This document shows positions 31,280 to 39,602 of a DNA stretch of 47,405 nucleotides, piece after piece. Made by a program: the position numbers and the translations under genes. The number at the start of each line of letters is the position of its first letter. Within the stretch, counting starts at the first letter, position 1. Below the pieces are notes generated by a model. The model saw only the letters and a list, made by a program, of their open reading frames with translations. It did no database searches and was not told the DNA's origin. Source of the DNA: Bacteroidetes bacterium RIFCSPLOWO2_12_FULL_37_12 (lineage in GTDB: Bacteria; Bacteroidota; Bacteroidia; 2-12-FULL-37-12). The stretch lies in NCBI GenBank assembly GCA_001769655.1, contig MEPC01000030.1, positions 1 to 47,405 on the forward strand, written 5' to 3'.

Positions 31280-31666
31280 ATGAAGAAATTAATTTTTATA
31301 GTATGCTTAATCACATCCCCTTTTATTACAAAATCGCAATCGCCTACCGCCGATGAAATCAGTCAACTAATTAAATCCGGTGATTCAAAAGAACTCAGCA
31401 AATTTTTCAATACAACCATTGAGTTGAATTTTAATGATGAAAGAAAAAATTATCCGAAAACACAGGCGGAATTGGTGTTGAAAAATTTTTTTCAGAAATA
31501 TCCCCCTATAGAATTTGAATACAAACATCAGGGAACTTCCTCAGAAGGTCTTCGTTATTTTATTGGTAGTTATAAAAGCAAAGATGCGGTATTTGTAACG
31601 TTAATCCGAATGAAGCCGATAAACGGAAAATACTTCATACATAAAATTGAATTTACAAGGGAATAG
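31280..31666 (+). CDS. DUF4783 secreted protein
   Basis: A 128-residue protein with a signal peptide (MKKLIFIVCLITSPFITKSQ) and a single NTF2/cystatin-like domain: ISQLIKSGDSKELSKFF, IELNFNDERKNYPKTQAELVLKNFF, then YKHQGTSSEGLRYFIGSY and the C-terminal KYFIHKIEF. This is the arrangement of DUF4783, a Bacteroidota-restricted periplasmic family of unknown function. It has its own strong promoter and is followed by a palindromic spacer. Confidence 0.88.
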   Translation: MKKLIFIVCLITSPFITKSQSPTADEISQLIKSGDSKELSKFFNTTIELNFNDERKNYPKTQAELVLKNFFQKYPPIEFEYKHQGTSSEGLRYFIGSYKSKDAVFVTLIRMKPINGKYFIHKIEFTRE

Positions 31667-31756
31667 TCATCCTGCATAATCCTAAAAAATAAAAAAAATA
31701 TTAAACAAATACCCATTAAAAATTCTGATTTCACATGAAATGGATAAAAATCACAA

Positions 31757-31786
31757 TGTAAAGACACGGTGCACCGTGTCTTTACA
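31757..31786. repeat. 30-bp perfect palindrome
   Basis: TGTAAAGACACGGTG (31757-31771) is followed immediately by its reverse complement (31772-31786). Weaker outer complementarity exists (AAAAATCA / TGATTTTT). It lies in the 181-bp spacer between DUF4783 and the M36-like peptidase and could form a long hairpin in either strand's RNA; no T-run follows. Confidence 0.9.
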
Positions 31787-31847
31787 CCATGATTTTTAGA
31801 AGAAAAAAAAAACTAATCATGTAAATACCCAATTACTCTTTAAAATA

Positions 31848-34838
31848 ATGACCGGACAAAAAAAGATTTTTCTTTGCTTTATTGCTCTTTGTTTCTCTTT
31901 ACATCTATTTGCAATAGATAAAAATCCCGAAAATATAAAATACCTGAAAGCGACAAAGCAGGTTTATTCAGGGATAAAACAACAGGAACTTAAACAACAA
32001 AAATCCTGGCGCAACTTTTCTGAAAAAAATAAGGGATGGTTCGTTTTATTTAATGAAATAACCGGAATGCCTCACCGCGCTTTTGGTAAAGGAATTTCTT
32101 TGCCAAATTTTCAAAATGTTTCATCCGCCGCCAATTTATTTCTGAAAAACAACCTGAGCGTTTTTAATATTCCTCTCTCCGATATAAAATTATATAACCT
32201 GAACAGCTCCGGAAAATATCATTGCATTGATTATCATCAGTACTACAAAGGATTGAAGGTTCTAAACAGCCGCCTTTCCCTCCGGATGACAAAAAAAAAT
32301 GAAGTGATCCTTTTTGGTTTGGATGTATTTAATGATATAAACGTGAATGTTGAAATAACTACTCTTCAAGATGAAATAAAAAAAACGGCTGTAACAGGAC
32401 TTGAAGAATTTTTTCCTGAAGTTACACTTGGCTCCAAACCGTGTATTCTTCCTGTACCCAAAGAAGGAAGTTACGAATATCATCTTGTATATGAAGTTTA
32501 TGTGAATACAGCTAATTCTTCTCTTCATGGAAAATATTATTTATTGATAGACGCTCAATCGTTGAAAATTCTCTATCGCCAGAACCAGGTATTTTCAATG
32601 AACCCCGGAAATATTTCTGTAATCACAGCCGGAACTTTGTATCAAAGACATCCTTACATTCCAGCGGAACAAACCATGCTACCTTATTATAAAGTAGTGG
32701 TTGGGACTTCTGCATTTAATGCAGACGTAAATGGCTTGCTGGAATTAAACAATAACGGACCCATTACTGCCAGCATCTATCTTGAGGGTTTATGGGCAAA
32801 AGTAGTAACCGGTGATGGTGGCGCTACTCCACAAGTAATGACAGTGACACTTAATGACGGTTTAAATAATCTTTCTTTTGATTCCAATGCAAAAAAAGAA
32901 CAACTCTCCGCCTATTATTTTGTAAATCAGATTCACGACTACATGAAATCAAAAGTTCCGGAATTGACCTCGATGGATTTTCCCATGCTGACAAATGTGG
33001 AACAAACCGGTGTCACCTGCAATGCAAATTACAATGGTAACCTGAACTTTTATGTGAAAAGCAATGATTGTAACTCACTCTCCCTTGTTTCAGATGTGGT
33101 TTATCATGAATACGGTCATGGGATTAATTATTATTTATATGAACACCTCGGTGGTTGGTTTCAAAACGGCGCTATGGGAGAGGGCTACGCTGATGTCTGG
33201 GCGCTTGGGCTCACTGAGAATCCAAGATTGGGTATAGGGATGAGTACTACCGACTCAACTTCTGTTATCAGAAGATATGACATTGGTAAAAAGATTTACC
33301 CGAATGACCTCGCCGGAGAAGTTCATGCCGACGGGGAAATTATTGCCGGTTGCTGGTGGGATGTCGGGCAAAATTTTGGAAATATCCAGCAGATGATGGA
33401 TTTATTTATAGAAACACAACGTGCCACTGCCTCCGGTCCTGATGGTGATGAGGGCATTATTTATACCGATATTTTAGTTGATGCCATTGCGGCTGATGAT
33501 GATGACGGAGATCTGGCGAATGGCACTCCCAATTACAATGCAATCAGTAGCGCTTTTGCAAAGCATGGCATTACCATGATGACAACTTCTACCATTGAAA
33601 ATATTACCCCTGAATTTGTGAATGGTAATGAACCTATTGCTATTAATGCAACCTTGTCGCTCGTAAATCCACAATATTATGGAAGTACAACATTAGTTTA
33701 TAAAATAAATAATGCTGACACATGGGATACATTGCCAATGAATCAAGTATCCGGGAATGAATATGAAACGCTTTTACCTGAACAACCTTCCGGCACCATC
33801 ATTAAGTATTATATGTACATGACTGATAATACTGGAAATATTGTAATAGTTTCTCCCATAGGAGCTAACTCCTCAAATCCTAAATTGCCGCATACACTTA
33901 TGGTTGGATACAAGCGCAACCACATAGAGGATTTCGACAATTTTTACAGTGATTGGCTGATAGGTGATGTGGGGGACGATGCCGAATCAGGTATATGGAA
34001 AATTGATTCTCCTGTGGCTTCATTTATTGTGGAGCCACACTCTGATTTAAACAGAGTGCAAACACAATTTGACCATACTACCGAAGGTACAAATTATAAT
34101 TTATGTGCCTTTACAGGAAATACCACCAATGAATCTGCTGAAGCCGGCACTAATGATGTGGATAGAGGAAGAACTACGTTGATTTCTCCTGAATTTTTGA
34201 TGGAAAAATATAAAGAACCGGCAATTGAATATTGGAGATGTTATTCCAACGACATGGGAGCAAATCCCGGAAATGATGTATGGCAGGTATTTATTTCCAA
34301 CGATTTTACAAATTGGATTCAGGTTGAAAGAACCAATGTTTCAGATAAAAATTGGTCCAAAGTGGTTATCAGAGTAAAAGATTACCTCGATTCATGGGAA
34401 ATTGTGAACTTGAAATTTGTGGCACAGGATAGTTTTATTTTCGGAGCCGACCGTGATGGACAAAGTTTAATTGAAGCCGCCATTGATGATTTGGCATTGT
34501 ATGATACTACCATAATCCCTCCGGATACAACAGTAAATCCACCCGATACAACACAAAATCCAAAAGGTTTTTCTGAGGACATTACCCTTTTATCACAAGT
34601 GAGAATCTTTCCGGTACCGGCGAGAGAAATCATTCGTGTGATTCCACAAAAAAACGTTACTGTTTCTGAAATAAAAATTTATAATGCTACCGGTGAAATT
34701 CAATATTCAACTATAAATGAAAATTTATCAGAGAAAAATTATCAGATTTCCCTGAATCAATGGAACCCTGGAATTTACTTTGTAGAAATCAAGTTAAGGG
34801 ATGCGGTTGTAAGAAAAAAGTTTATTGTGATGCCGTGA
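31848..34838 (+). CDS. M36 (fungalysin)-like zinc metallopeptidase with T9SS sorting domain
   Basis: A 996-residue secreted protein. A signal peptide (IFLCFIALCFSLHLFA) is followed by a propeptide with an FTP-like part (YHCIDYHQYYKGLKVLNSRLSLRM) and the catalytic domain. The zinc site is VVYHEYGHGINYYL with His 420, Glu 421 and His 424; the third ligand is probably the Glu in GAMGEGYADVWAL (near 445), and HADGEIIAGCWWDVG follows as in fungalysins. Then come beta-sandwich domains, a Pro/Asp/Thr-rich linker (PPDTTVNPPDTTQNP), and a T9SS type A sorting domain (RIFPVPAREIIRV ... NPGIYFVEIKLRD). Likely exported to the cell surface for protein degradation. Assignment to M36 rather than M4 rests on the GEGYADV context. 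Confidence 0.88.
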   Translation: MTGQKKIFLCFIALCFSLHLFAIDKNPENIKYLKATKQVYSGIKQQELKQQKSWRNFSEKNKGWFVLFNEITGMPHRAFGKGISLPNFQNVSSAANLFLKNNLSVFNIPLSDIKLYNLNSSGKYHCIDYHQYYKGLKVLNSRLSLRMTKKNEVILFGLDVFNDINVNVEITTLQDEIKKTAVTGLEEFFPEVTLGSKPCILPVPKEGSYEYHLVYEVYVNTANSSLHGKYYLLIDAQSLKILYRQNQVFSMNPGNISVITAGTLYQRHPYIPAEQTMLPYYKVVVGTSAFNADVNGLLELNNNGPITASIYLEGLWAKVVTGDGGATPQVMTVTLNDGLNNLSFDSNAKKEQLSAYYFVNQIHDYMKSKVPELTSMDFPMLTNVEQTGVTCNANYNGNLNFYVKSNDCNSLSLVSDVVYHEYGHGINYYLYEHLGGWFQNGAMGEGYADVWALGLTENPRLGIGMSTTDSTSVIRRYDIGKKIYPNDLAGEVHADGEIIAGCWWDVGQNFGNIQQMMDLFIETQRATASGPDGDEGIIYTDILVDAIAADDDDGDLANGTPNYNAISSAFAKHGITMMTTSTIENITPEFVNGNEPIAINATLSLVNPQYYGSTTLVYKINNADTWDTLPMNQVSGNEYETLLPEQPSGTIIKYYMYMTDNTGNIVIVSPIGANSSNPKLPHTLMVGYKRNHIEDFDNFYSDWLIGDVGDDAESGIWKIDSPVASFIVEPHSDLNRVQTQFDHTTEGTNYNLCAFTGNTTNESAEAGTNDVDRGRTTLISPEFLMEKYKEPAIEYWRCYSNDMGANPGNDVWQVFISNDFTNWIQVERTNVSDKNWSKVVIRVKDYLDSWEIVNLKFVAQDSFIFGADRDGQSLIEAAIDDLALYDTTIIPPDTTVNPPDTTQNPKGFSEDITLLSQVRIFPVPAREIIRVIPQKNVTVSEIKIYNATGEIQYSTINENLSEKNYQISLNQWNPGIYFVEIKLRDAVVRKKFIVMP

Positions 34839-35242
34839 ATATACTTTTGAAAACTATGTCTTTTGAAAAGACAAGTCCCCTACTACATTAAGTGTTATGT
34901 TTCGTTACTGGCTTAAGTTTGCAGAGATAGAAAGTGCGTGCAGGAACTTAAGCCCATCGATAAAAAGAAGTTTTTAACTTCTTTTTTAACTTCATAAGGT
35001 TTTTGTATAATTTTACAATGTTTATTACTCTCGGCAATAACGTGCAACATATAAAAACCATATTAGGTAATAAGGTGGCTGTAATTTCATACTTACGTTT
35101 TTCTACTAAGGTTTTTTGCGTAAGAAAAATGCAGTCAAAGAAATAACCTTGATTGAATAATTTTTTTTTGTTGTAAATCTGTGTAAAAAAAATAAGGTTT
35201 TAAAATTTTATCAACCAAAAAAAAGTTTACAATAATAAAACA
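34839..35242. other. Non-coding spacer with hairpins
   Basis: No convincing open reading frame is present. It holds an inverted repeat GGCTTAAGTT (34910-34919) with AACTTAAGCC (34945-34954), then an AT-rich hairpin AAAAAGAAGTT/AACTTCTTTTT (34962-34972 and 34976-34986, TTT loop) ending in a T-run, which may terminate the metallopeptidase transcript. A further CTTACG/CGTAAG pair lies around 35090-35135. The rest shows nothing I can name. Confidence 0.5.
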
Positions 35243-35271
35243 TTGCATTTAATATTTTATTTGTACCTTTG
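35243..35271 (+). promoter_or_regulatory. Bacteroidota-type promoter for the coiled-coil nuclease gene
   Basis: TTG (35243-35245), 18-bp spacer, TACCTTTG (35264-35271): exact -7 element with near-consensus spacing, 23 bases before the ATG at 35295. Confidence 0.7.
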
Positions 35272-35294
35272 TGGTTATCTAACTATATATCTTT

Positions 35295-35969
35295 ATGAAA
35301 AACATACAAAAACATACCGCAGGAAATCTTGATTTAGACAAAATGCTCATAATGTTTCAGGAAACAAAGGAAATGTTCCGGGAAACAGATAGAAAACATC
35401 AGGAAACCGAAAAAATGTTTCAGGAAACCGACAGGAAATTTCAGGAAACAGATAGAAAACATCAGGAAACCGAAAAAATGTTTCAGGAAACCGACAGGCA
35501 GTTTAAAGAAACCGATAAAAAACTCAACAAGCTTGAAAATTTATTTACCGGTCAATGGGGTAAATTAATAGAATCGCTCGTGGAAGGGGATTTGGTTAAT
35601 TTATTAAAAAAATGGGGAATAAATGTGCAAAGAACTTTTACCAGGATAAAATTCGTTTATGATAATCAAAAGGGAGAAATTGATATCCTTGCAGTCAATG
35701 GAACGGAAGTGGTGGTGGTAGAAGTTAAAACAACGTTAGTTCCTGAGGACGTTGAAGATTTTATTAAAAAATTAAATGATTTCAAAAAAATCTTTACTGA
35801 ATATAAAGATAAGAAAGTGCTGGGTGCCGTTGCCTATCTCAGAACGGATTCAAATGCAGGATTGCGTGTCGAAAGGATGGGGTTGTTTGTAATAAGAGCG
35901 ACCGGAAACAGTGCATCTATTATAAACCAAAAAGGGTTTTCTCCAAAAGTATTTGAAGTGGTATTTTGA
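35295..35969 (+). CDS. Coiled-coil protein with PD-(D/E)XK nuclease-like domain (DUF3782-like)
   Basis: A 224-residue protein. Residues about 20-80 are a perfect heptad array with unit (M/K)(F/H)QETD(R/K), predicting a long parallel coiled coil. The second half is a PD-(D/E)XK fold: FTGQWGKLIESLVEGDL supplies the entry helix, KGEIDILAVNG the catalytic Asp and VVVVEVKTTL the E-x-K pair, followed by a helix and the strand LGAVAYLR. Similar coiled-coil plus nuclease proteins are multiplied in Bacteroidota and cyanobacteria, often under DUF3782, and their target is unknown. No signal peptide, so cytoplasmic. It has its own promoter and stands alone. Confidence 0.85.
   Translation: MKNIQKHTAGNLDLDKMLIMFQETKEMFRETDRKHQETEKMFQETDRKFQETDRKHQETEKMFQETDRQFKETDKKLNKLENLFTGQWGKLIESLVEGDLVNLLKKWGINVQRTFTRIKFVYDNQKGEIDILAVNGTEVVVVEVKTTLVPEDVEDFIKKLNDFKKIFTEYKDKKVLGAVAYLRTDSNAGLRVERMGLFVIRATGNSASIINQKGFSPKVFEVVF
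35381..35498 (+). repeat. 63-bp period coding repeat in the coiled coil
   Basis: Fifty-five identical bases occur at 35381-35435 and again at 35444-35498, offset by 63 bp (three heptads). Flanking 21-bp units are more diverged. The identity at synonymous positions indicates a recent duplication that keeps the heptad phase. Confidence 0.9.
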
Positions 35970-36028
35970 AAAAATGATTATACTAAAATTTTTGCGTTAA
36001 GTGATTAAGTTTTCCGAAATAAAATCAC

Positions 36029-36811
36029 TCACTTTTTCCCAATAATTTTCAACATTTCCGCATGAATTCCGCATGCCGCTACTATCTGCTTTCCGAAAAT
36101 GTAATTATCGCCGCCTGAAAAATCTGTAACAATTCCTCCTGCCTGTTTGACGATCAACGAACCGGCGGCTACATCCCAACTGTTAAGGTTGTATTCAAAA
36201 AAACCCTCAAACCGCCCGCAGGCAGTGTAGGCAAGATCAATTGCCGCTGAACCCAGACGCCTTACTCCATGCGTTTTTTTCATGAATACAGATAAAATAC
36301 GGAGATACTCCTGCAATTCTCCAAAATTCTCGTACGGAAATCCGGTTGCAATTAAGGAGTCATCTAACCGTACTACATTTGAAACATGTATTTCTTTTCC
36401 ATTGCAATAGGCAGATTTTCCTTTCACGGCATAAAAACATTCCTCAAGATTCATTTCATAAATAACACCGAGGATAATTTCATCGTCCTTTTTTAAACCA
36501 ATACTGATACAATAGCAGGGAATGTTGTGTATAAAATTGGTAGTGCCATCCAATGGATCTATAATCCAGGTAAATTTCCCTTGTGATGGTTTTTCTGTTT
36601 CCTCTTCAGTAATAAAATTTGATTCAGGTAAAAGTTTTTTCAGACAGGAAACAATTTTTTTCTCGGCTTCCTTATCTACATACGATACTAAACTGTTAAA
36701 GCTTTTGTATTCTATAGCTGATTTGTTGAAATGTTCTCTTTCGTGGGAAATAAAATTTCCGGTTTCATAGCATAGTTCTATTACACCGTGAAGGAGAATG
36801 TCAATGTCCAT
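36029..36811 (-). CDS. suhB: Inositol monophosphatase family protein
   Basis: A 260-residue magnesium-dependent sugar/inositol phosphatase. All family motifs are present: metal-binding Glu in FITEEETEKPS, the WIIDPLDGTTNFIHNIP signature with Asp-Pro-Leu-Asp-Gly-Thr, and SWDVAAGSLIVKQAGGIVTDF near the C-terminus. Normal length; ATG 36811 gives MDIDILLHGVIELC. It may act on inositol-1-phosphate or related sugar phosphates; specificity cannot be read from sequence. Downstream of the SRPBCC gene on the same strand, but a 133-bp repeat-rich spacer lies between them. The symbol is the usual family name, not proof of orthology. Confidence 0.93.
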   Translation of the reverse strand: MDIDILLHGVIELCYETGNFISHEREHFNKSAIEYKSFNSLVSYVDKEAEKKIVSCLKKLLPESNFITEEETEKPSQGKFTWIIDPLDGTTNFIHNIPCYCISIGLKKDDEIILGVIYEMNLEECFYAVKGKSAYCNGKEIHVSNVVRLDDSLIATGFPYENFGELQEYLRILSVFMKKTHGVRRLGSAAIDLAYTACGRFEGFFEYNLNSWDVAAGSLIVKQAGGIVTDFSGGDNYIFGKQIVAACGIHAEMLKIIGKK

Positions 36812-36822
36812 TGGGGTACAGA

Positions 36823-36939
36823 GGTATCGGGGTGTGGGAGTATTGGGGTATCGGAGTATGGGAGTATTGGTGTATCGGGGTACAAAAGTTCAAGAGTATA
36901 TGGGTCACACCCTTATACCCTATACCCTTATACCCTATA
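36823..36939. repeat. Two tandem simple-repeat blocks
   Basis: Block 1: two 24-bp units (36823-36846 and 36847-36870) of the form GGTATCGG(G/A)GT(G/A)TGGG followed by AGTATTGG, plus a partial third to 36883. Block 2: two exact 15-bp units CCCTTATACCCTATA (36910-36924, 36925-36939). The blocks fill the spacer between suhB and the SRPBCC gene; block 2 ends 5 bases from the latter's stop. Confidence 0.85.
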
Positions 36940-36944
36940 CCTTA

Positions 36945-37361
36945 TTACTTTTCGAGATAAGCTCCCAATTTATTCCAATAATGCTCAAACCATCCTTGTT
37001 TGATGGCTTTGTATTGGCTTAGGGGAACATAGCTTTGGTAAAAGGAAATACGGGTTCCTTTTCTCCAACTGAAAATAGACATAGTGATTCTTGAGAAGTG
37101 CTCTTTTGGAAAATCAGAAGACCTCCATGTCATAACTATTTTTTTGAAAGGAACGGCTTCGAGAACAGTTCCCTTGGCATACCCACCATAAACGCTGAAG
37201 CTTGAACCTGGTTTTTTACTAATGACTGCTTTTGAGCCGGTGAAAGCCGAATGCTTTCTTGAATCCAGGAGCGATTCAAACACTTTTTTGGGGTTTGCCG
37301 CAAAATTTATCCGTTGACGGAGAAATCTGCTTTTTACTTTTCTTTTTGATTCCGATTTCAT
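36945..37361 (-). CDS. SRPBCC / AHSA1-like START-domain protein
   Basis: A 138-residue protein with the helix-grip fold pattern of the AHSA1 group: INFAANPKKVFESLLDSRKHSAFTG, then GSSFSVYGGYAKGTVLEAVPFKKIVMTWR, the strand pair RITMSIFSW and TRISFYQSYVP, and the long C-terminal helix YKAIKQGWFEHYWNKLGAYL. These small cytoplasmic proteins bind hydrophobic ligands or act as Hsp90 co-chaperone homologues; no ligand can be inferred. The basic N-terminus (KSESKRKVKSRFLRQR) is slightly longer than usual. It has its own promoter within the 108-bp spacer after lnt. Confidence 0.88.
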   Translation of the reverse strand: MKSESKRKVKSRFLRQRINFAANPKKVFESLLDSRKHSAFTGSKAVISKKPGSSFSVYGGYAKGTVLEAVPFKKIVMTWRSSDFPKEHFSRITMSIFSWRKGTRISFYQSYVPLSQYKAIKQGWFEHYWNKLGAYLEK

Positions 37362-37393
37362 ACTGGTAAAAAGTTGGTTAGTTTTAAAAGGTG

Positions 37394-37426
37394 CAAATAT
37401 AAGATAAAGATAATTGAGATTTCCAA
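37394..37426 (-). promoter_or_regulatory. Bacteroidota-type promoter for the SRPBCC gene
   Basis: Minus strand TTG (37424-37426), 22-bp spacer, TATATTTG (37394-37401), an exact TAnnTTTG. The leader would be about 25 bases. Spacing is slightly longer than usual. Confidence 0.55.
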
Positions 37427-37469
37427 CTTTTGTGAAATTTTTAATTGAAAATCGTGAGAAAGTAGTGTT

Positions 37470-39104
37470 TTAAATTATTTTCTTTCTTTTTATCAAGGCA
37501 GACAACAATAAAAAAAAGGACAAAACCAATGCAAGCCGCCCTAAGTAATCCCCATACATGGCATAAAGTGTCATTTTCTTGTTTTTATTGATGGAATGTG
37601 TCAGAACAAAAGGCATCCACCATGCAGATTCTTTGATAATTTCTCCCCGCTGATTGATAAAACAAGAAATACCGGTATTTGCACAGCGTGCTATGCTTCT
37701 CCTCGTTTCAATGGCACGTAGTTTTGCAAGTTCCAAATGCTGATGATAACCAGGGGTACTGCCCCACCAACCATCGTTGGTGATGACAATAATAAACTCA
37801 GCTCCCATTTTAACGTAGTTAGACACGTAATCACCAAAAATTGATTCATAACAAATTACAGGAATAAATAAGTCGCTGTCATTGGTGACGAATAACTTCT
37901 GTTGTTTCTCCCTGGCAAGAGTTCCAGAAGTACCTCCCAGATTAATGGCTAATGGTTCTAATATTTTTAACACCTCCGGGTAGGGCATTATTTCCACCCC
38001 CGGTACTAATTTCGATTTATGATGTATTTGAAGCGGTTTATTCCTTTCAATTAAAATGGATGAATTGAAAGCATCATACCAACTGTTTTGTGTACCATAT
38101 AATTTCCGGGATGTCACTGTTTTTTCAGCATCATCATATTTATCGTAAAGCATGGCACCGGTAATGATTTTTAAATCAGGAAAATGCTCAACTAATTTAA
38201 TCATGTTGTTTATTTCTGAAAAAGAATTTAATTGTTCGATAAAGATTCCCTCAGGTAAAGCCGTTTCGGGCCATACTAAATAATTAGTTGAACTATCAAC
38301 AGACATTTTACTCATTTCTAATAATTTATATATTTGTTTATCAGGGGATAAATACTTCCCATCCCCTGTTTCTGCAAACTTCTCATTATAGGGGTCTATA
38401 TTGGGTTGAATCATTGAAATCTTTACCGGATCCTCTGATTCTTTATAAGTATAAAAACGAACCAACGAAACAAAGATAGGTACATCGAGAATGAACGAAA
38501 GGATGACTGCTCTTGAGAAAATATAATACATGGATGCACCTTGCGAAGTGAAAGCATTTTTCAAAAAATGAAAGAGAAAAATATTAATTCCCAAAATCCA
38601 GAGTGAGCCGCCCAGAACCCCTGTAAATTCATACCATTGAATAATTGGATAAAATGGAGAAAGAGCATTTCCAAGGGTTAACCAGGGCCAGGATAAATCC
38701 CAGTTGTAATGAAAAAATTCGTAAGAAATCCAATATACAGGCAAACTAATATATCCTATCATGTCACCTTTTTTTAATCTGGTGTAATGAAAAAGTGAAA
38801 AAGGAAGACACATAATCAGAGAATTAGCGGTAATAGCCATAACAGCCCCGCCTGCACTTGCTTTGCTAATCCACCAGGTTGTAAATAAATTCCATAGCAG
38901 AAATGTCAGATAGGTGAAAAAGAAAAACTTTAATTTTCCTGTAACTTGTTTAGTGAAAAAAAAATTTTCTAACGCCAATAAGGGGAGCCATGATACGAAT
39001 ATGAGCGCCGTGGTTGGCATGGGTGACCAGGCAAGGAATAGGAGTGCGCTTGTGCCAATGCTCAATAAAAATAAATGATACCAATATATTTTGGTTGGAT
39101 TCAT
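37470..39104 (-). CDS. lnt: Apolipoprotein N-acyltransferase
   Basis: A 544-residue inner-membrane enzyme that adds the third acyl chain to the N-terminal Cys of lipoproteins. Start ATG 39104 overlaps the upstream NUDIX stop (ATGA), so the longer frame is rejected. The N-terminal half holds about six membrane helices (LFLLSIGTSALLFLAW, FVSWLPLLALENFF); the C-terminal half is the periplasmic nitrilase-like domain with the catalytic Glu in LVWPETALPEG, Lys in HKSKLVPGVEIMPYP and Cys in PVICYESIFGDYV, then ITNDGWWGSTPGYHQHL. A final membrane helix follows. Lipoprotein triacylation is consistent with the lipoprotein predicted at 19794. Translationally coupled to the NUDIX gene. Confidence 0.95.
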   Translation of the reverse strand: MNPTKIYWYHLFLLSIGTSALLFLAWSPMPTTALIFVSWLPLLALENFFFTKQVTGKLKFFFFTYLTFLLWNLFTTWWISKASAGGAVMAITANSLIMCLPFSLFHYTRLKKGDMIGYISLPVYWISYEFFHYNWDLSWPWLTLGNALSPFYPIIQWYEFTGVLGGSLWILGINIFLFHFLKNAFTSQGASMYYIFSRAVILSFILDVPIFVSLVRFYTYKESEDPVKISMIQPNIDPYNEKFAETGDGKYLSPDKQIYKLLEMSKMSVDSSTNYLVWPETALPEGIFIEQLNSFSEINNMIKLVEHFPDLKIITGAMLYDKYDDAEKTVTSRKLYGTQNSWYDAFNSSILIERNKPLQIHHKSKLVPGVEIMPYPEVLKILEPLAINLGGTSGTLAREKQQKLFVTNDSDLFIPVICYESIFGDYVSNYVKMGAEFIIVITNDGWWGSTPGYHQHLELAKLRAIETRRSIARCANTGISCFINQRGEIIKESAWWMPFVLTHSINKNKKMTLYAMYGDYLGRLALVLSFFLLLSALIKRKKII

Positions 39105-39571
39105 AAATTCTTTGAATATGCATTCATTACTTCCATCAGAGTTCCGAACGATGTTTCCAATTTCACCCTTACCTCTTCCATTTCCTCCCATTTTATTTCA
39201 GTGATATCTTCTTCGCTTTGAGGTTGCATCCCTTCATCGTTTGAACAAGTCATAAGGTACCAGTGAACCTCCTTCAATATTTCCTTCTTATGTGTGTATG
39301 TATGGTACGTGATAATCAATGATTTAACAATACTTATATCTTTAATTCCCGTTTCTTCACAGACCTCTCTTACTGCGCAATTTTCGAGGGTTTCATTCTT
39401 ATCTAATTTACCTTTAGGCAGGTCCCACTTTCCTTTTCTTTTTATAAGGAGTATTTTATTTTCATGTACAACCAATCCTCCGGCGGCTTTTACAACTTTA
39501 TATTTCCCTTCAATTTCTTCTTCAGAAAAAAAATGAGGAATATTATCTATATATATTTTAAGTATTGACAT
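39101..39571 (-). CDS. NUDIX hydrolase
   Basis: About 156 residues from ATG 39571 (MSILKIYIDNIPHFFSEEE); the longer frame runs back through the divergent ald start and is rejected. The Nudix box is complete: GKLDKNETLENCAVREVCEETGI, fitting G-x5-E-x7-REVxEExGI, preceded by AAGGLVVHENKILLIKRKGKWDLPKG. The family hydrolyses nucleoside diphosphates linked to another group; the substrate is not predictable, though the KWDLPKGKLD form is seen in diadenosine polyphosphate and NTP-cleaning enzymes. Overlaps lnt by four bases. Its promoter faces that of ald in a 31-bp divergent gap. Confidence 0.92.
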   Translation of the reverse strand: MSILKIYIDNIPHFFSEEEIEGKYKVVKAAGGLVVHENKILLIKRKGKWDLPKGKLDKNETLENCAVREVCEETGIKDISIVKSLIITYHTYTHKKEILKEVHWYLMTCSNDEGMQPQSEEDITEIKWEEMEEVRVKLETSFGTLMEVMNAYSKNL

Positions 39572-39591
39572 ATATTTGTGCGGCAAATTTA
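39571..39591. promoter_or_regulatory. Face-to-face -7 elements between NUDIX and ald
   Basis: On the + strand TATATTTG (39571-39578) precedes ald by 24 bases; on the minus strand TAAATTTG (39584-39591) precedes the NUDIX start by 12 bases. Both match TAnnTTTG exactly. Neither has a clear TTG at -33. The two cannot both be occupied at once if real. Confidence 0.5.
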
Positions 39592-39602
39592 ACACTAATC
39601 CC

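Noticed and set aside
36788-37022. Open frames across the GGTATCGG and CTTATACCC repeats
   Set aside because: They are translated simple repeats, overlapping one another and the ends of two real genes.
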